From Candidatus Dormiibacterota bacterium (GTDB lineage: Bacteria > Chloroflexota > Dormibacteria > Aeolococcales > Aeolococcaceae), in assembly GCA_003170875.1 (NCBI GenBank), contig PMYJ01000107.1, forward strand, positions 2,823-10,752: DNA of 7,930 nucleotides. The letters are read 5' to 3'. Under the pieces are notes generated by a model, which searched no databases, was not told the origin of the DNA, and saw nothing but the letters and a program-made list of their open reading frames with translations. Shown here in pieces: positions 5,478-7,930 of this stretch; position 1 is the first letter of the stretch; each line of letters begins with the position of its first letter. A program made the translations under genes and the position numbers.

Positions 5478-7805
5478 ATGCCTCCCCGGACCCAGACTCG
5501 ACCTCACACAACTCCGGCGCGCACCGCTCCTCGCCGTCCCAGCGGCCATCCAACCGGCCGGCGGCCGGGGAAGCCAGTACGGGCTCCCCGCAAGCAGCTG
5601 ATCAGCTCCGACCAGCGCCGGGAGCTGAGCGGCATCGGCCTGGTCGGCGTCGGAGTTCTGCTCGGGGTCGTCCTCGCCATCCCCGGGGGAGGTTCGATCG
5701 CTCGCCCGGTGCATGACACGCTGCTCGGATCACTCGGCATCGGCGCCTGGGTCATCGCCGCCGGTCTGATCGTCACGGGGGCCCGCCTGCTCGGCCAGCA
5801 TGCCTGGACCGGCGGGGCTCTGGCCGCCGCCGGAAGCATCCTGGTGGCGGTCGCCGTGCTGGGCTTCTTCGGCCTGATCTTCTCGGGCAGCGCCGGGTCG
5901 ATCGGCCAGCACTTCAGCGCCGGTTTGGCAGACCGGCTCGGTGGAGCTGCTACGGCGGCGCTGATGCTCGTCCTCGTCTTCGCGGGCCTGGTGCTGGCCG
6001 TCGAGCTCCGGATCGCGCCCTTGTTCGCGGCGGTACGCGGCTGGCTCGCCAACCAGACCTCCGCGGGGCCGGCCAGCGGGGTCGTGAAGCCGGTCAAGAG
6101 GGGGCGGGAGCCGGCGGTGAGCCTGACCGGCACCGCCGCGCCGCTTGGGTTCATGCGCCCGCCGGCTCCGCCCCAGGAGCTGCTCCTCCCGCTGCTGCCC
6201 CTGCCACCCCTGGCCACGCCCCATCCCGGCGAGCCGCCCGAGGACGAGGCCGTCCCGGCCACCCCCGAGTCATTCACCCGCGAGTTCGAGGGCACGGTGG
6301 AGGCACGTCCGCTGGGGGCGATCCCCGAGGTGGCGATCCTGCACGGCGAGGGAGCCACCGAGGACGAGCCCGAACGGGTCTGGGTGCTTCCCAGCCCCGA
6401 GCTCCTCGACACCGTCGGCGGCAAGCGGGAGCGCCTCGAGAAGGAGGTGCAGGCGACCGCCGCGCTGATCACCAGCACCCTCGCCTCGTTCTCGATTCAG
6501 GCTCGGGTGGTGGGAGCCAACAGCGGCCCGACCGTCACTCAGTACGAGTTGCAGCCGGCCGCGGGCGTCCCGGTCCGCAAGATCGTCGGCGCTCAGACCG
6601 ACCTCTCACTGGCCCTCGCCGCACCGATCCGGATCCAGCCCTTCATCCCGGGCAAGTCGGCGGTCGGGATCGAGGTGCCCAACAAGGCAGCACAGCTGGT
6701 CTCTCTCAAGGAGATCATCAGCGCCCCTGCCTTCAGCGACACCCGCAAGCGGCTGGCCGTCGCTCTCGGTGCCGATGTCTCCGGCCACCCCGTGGTCGGC
6801 GACCTCTGCCGGATGCCTCACCTGCTCGTCGCCGGTGCGACGGGTAGCGGCAAGTCGGTCTGCATCAACGCGATCCTGGCGGGATTCCTGCTCCAGGCGA
6901 CACCGGCGCAGCTCAAGCTGATCCTGATTGATCCGAAGAGGGTCGAGCTGAGCACCTTCGCCGACGTGCCCCACCTGCTGGTACCCGTGGTGGTCGAGCC
7001 GGAGGCCGCCGTCGCCTCGCTGCGCTGGGCGTGCAAGGAGATGGAGGAGCGCTACAAGCTCTTCGCCAGTCACGGCGCCCGCAACATCGCGGCCTTCAAC
7101 GAGCGTGCCCCCGGGCTCGGGGTCTCGCCGCTCCCCTACGTCGTCATCGTCATCGACGAGCTGGCCGACCTGATGATGGTCGCGGCCGGCGAGATCGAGG
7201 ACCTGGTCTGCCGCGTGGCCCAGCTCGCCCGCGCCGTCGGCATCCACCTTATCGTCGCCACCCAGCGGCCGTCGGCAGACATCATCACCGGGCTGATCAA
7301 GGCCAACATCCCGAGCCGGGCCGCCTTCGCGGTCTCGAGCGGGGTCGACTCCCGGGTCATCATCGACGAGATGGGCGCCGAGAAGCTGCTCGGCCGGGGC
7401 GACATGCTCTATCTGCCCATCGACGAGGGCAAGCCGCGGCGGCTGCAGGGCGCCTTCTGCTCGGACCGCGAGCTGGAGGCTCTCATCGACTTCTGGAAGC
7501 AACAGGGGAAGCCGGAGTACCAGGAGGAGGTCTTCCAGGTGCAGGCGACGGTGTCGTGGGCCCGCGACGCCGGCAAGCGCGACCCGCTCTTCGCCAAGGC
7601 CGCCCACACCGTCGCCGCCGAGGGGCGGGCGGCGGCCTCATTGCTCCAGCGCAAGCTCAACGTCGGCTACACGCGGGCCGCCCGCCTCGTCGACCAGCTG
7701 GCCGAGCAGCGTGTGGTCGGCCCCTTCGAGGGCAGCAAATCCCGGGAGGTCCTGATGGACGTCCTCCAGGTGGACGAATTGCTGGCCGAGCTGGGGGAGG
7801 AGTAG
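5478..7805 (+). CDS. ftsK: DNA translocase FtsK/SpoIIIE
   Basis: FtsK is a septum-anchored, ATP-driven double-stranded DNA pump that clears and aligns chromosome termini during division. The product is 775 aa. A basic, Pro/Thr/Arg-rich leader of about 48 residues is followed by four membrane segments near 51-69, 84-104, 113-137 and 156-178. A Pro/Glu-rich linker (about 190-310) includes a Leu/Pro run (ELLLPLLPLPPL, 234-245). The alpha domain spans about 315-420. The motor has Walker A GATGSGKS (453-460) and Walker B VIVIDEL (556-562, D560/E561), plus the ATQRPSADIITGLIKANIPSR stretch (594-614) typical of the family. The gamma winged helix that reads polar DNA motifs is complete (about 714-762: LLQRKLNVGYTRAARLVDQL). 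The start at 5478 is chosen because it lies just downstream of the extended -10; the in-frame GTG at 5328 would add 50 low-complexity residues. Nothing is missing, and a functional translocase is expected. Confidence 0.96.
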   Translation: MPPRTQTRPHTTPARTAPRRPSGHPTGRRPGKPVRAPRKQLISSDQRRELSGIGLVGVGVLLGVVLAIPGGGSIARPVHDTLLGSLGIGAWVIAAGLIVTGARLLGQHAWTGGALAAAGSILVAVAVLGFFGLIFSGSAGSIGQHFSAGLADRLGGAATAALMLVLVFAGLVLAVELRIAPLFAAVRGWLANQTSAGPASGVVKPVKRGREPAVSLTGTAAPLGFMRPPAPPQELLLPLLPLPPLATPHPGEPPEDEAVPATPESFTREFEGTVEARPLGAIPEVAILHGEGATEDEPERVWVLPSPELLDTVGGKRERLEKEVQATAALITSTLASFSIQARVVGANSGPTVTQYELQPAAGVPVRKIVGAQTDLSLALAAPIRIQPFIPGKSAVGIEVPNKAAQLVSLKEIISAPAFSDTRKRLAVALGADVSGHPVVGDLCRMPHLLVAGATGSGKSVCINAILAGFLLQATPAQLKLILIDPKRVELSTFADVPHLLVPVVVEPEAAVASLRWACKEMEERYKLFASHGARNIAAFNERAPGLGVSPLPYVVIVIDELADLMMVAAGEIEDLVCRVAQLARAVGIHLIVATQRPSADIITGLIKANIPSRAAFAVSSGVDSRVIIDEMGAEKLLGRGDMLYLPIDEGKPRRLQGAFCSDRELEALIDFWKQQGKPEYQEEVFQVQATVSWARDAGKRDPLFAKAAHTVAAEGRAAASLLQRKLNVGYTRAARLVDQLAEQRVVGPFEGSKSREVLMDVLQVDELLAELGEE

Positions 7806-7819
7806 GGGAGACCTCCCCC
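7793..7819 (+). terminator. Hairpin overlapping the ftsK stop, possible terminator
   Basis: GGGGGAGG (7793-7800) and CCTCCCCC (7812-7819) are perfect complements: an 8-bp all-purine/all-pyrimidine stem with an 11-nt loop holding the TAG stop (7803-7805). An alternative inner hairpin is GGGGA-GACC-TCCCC (7805-7818). There is no U-tract, so it may be an atypical terminator or a 3'-end stabiliser. It lies just upstream of the yajQ promoter, a sensible place to end the ftsK transcript. Confidence 0.45.
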
Positions 7820-7843
7820 GGCACAGGGTTTGCTGACAGCCAC

Positions 7844-7852
7844 TGCTATCCT
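7844..7852 (+). promoter_or_regulatory. Extended -10 promoter element of yajQ
   Basis: TGC-TATCCT is an extended -10 ending 10 nt before the ATG at 7863. Transcription should start around 7858-7861, leaving a leader of only 2-5 nt with no Shine-Dalgarno. A TTGCTG at 7830-7835 is too close (11 nt) to act as a standard -35. Confidence 0.55.
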
Positions 7853-7862
7853 TGGTCACCGG

Positions 7863-7930
7863 ATGGCTCAGGAGTACTCGTTCGACGTCGTCAGCGACTT
7901 CGACCACCAGGAGATGGTCAACGCTGTCGA
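7863..7930 (+). CDS. yajQ: YajQ family nucleotide-binding protein (partial, N-terminus only)
   Basis: Twenty-two codons are visible before the right edge, reading MAQEYSFDVVSDFDHQEMVN and on. The SFDxVSxxDxQExxNAVD pattern is the conserved N-terminus of the YajQ/DUF520 family (about 160-165 aa). These small cytoplasmic proteins have two RRM-like folds and bind nucleic acids or nucleotides; cyclic di-GMP binding is reported for some members. The start is supported by the match to the family N-terminus and by the -10 element just upstream. The gene follows ftsK with a hairpin and its own promoter between them, so it is probably a separate transcription unit. The rest of the gene is outside the window. 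Confidence 0.82.
   Translation, partial: MAQEYSFDVVSDFDHQEMVNAV

Overview
The window is a GC-rich bacterial chromosome segment. Codon third positions are almost all G or C in the confident genes. All confident genes lie on the + strand. The gene set (family 4 uracil-DNA glycosylase, RNase J, DUF222/13E12-type HNH endonuclease, FtsK/SpoIIIE translocase, YajQ) fits a high-GC lineage such as Actinomycetota, Chloroflexota or Candidatus Dormibacterota. I infer this from gene content and neighbourhood only. RNase J lying close to FtsK is a known arrangement in Actinomycetota.

Layout. Positions 1-586 hold no confident gene. A minus-strand frame with a perfect Shine-Dalgarno and a GTG start runs off the left edge but is broken by an in-frame TAG, so it may be a divergent, decayed gene. 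At 587-1381 is an Fe-S family 4 uracil-DNA glycosylase (UDG) with a Pro-rich tail ending in a canonical sliding-clamp-binding motif. It overlaps by 4 bp the RNase J gene (1378-3072), which starts with TTG. Next is a lipoprotein gene (3144-3694) that is read in two frames and so appears frameshifted. A DUF222-HNH endonuclease (3839-5119) follows with its own near-consensus promoter. After a 358-bp non-coding stretch come a full-length FtsK translocase (5478-7805) and the first 22 codons of a YajQ-family gene (7863 to the right edge).

How the parts relate. The UDG removes uracil from DNA and is probably tethered to the replication clamp. FtsK pumps chromosomal DNA at the division septum. RNase J processes and degrades RNA. 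These are housekeeping functions. The lipoprotein and the HNH gene look like accessory material between rnj and ftsK. Extended -10 elements (TGn-TAnnnT) precede the HNH, ftsK and yajQ genes. For udg, HNH and yajQ the -10 hexamer lies only 7-10 nt before the ATG, with no Shine-Dalgarno, so these messages are probably leaderless or nearly so.

I did not find a convincing new multi-gene system. The points most worth a second look are the clamp motif on the UDG tail, its 4-bp coupling to RNase J, the leaderless promoter layout, the frameshifted lipoprotein and the broken divergent frame at the left edge.
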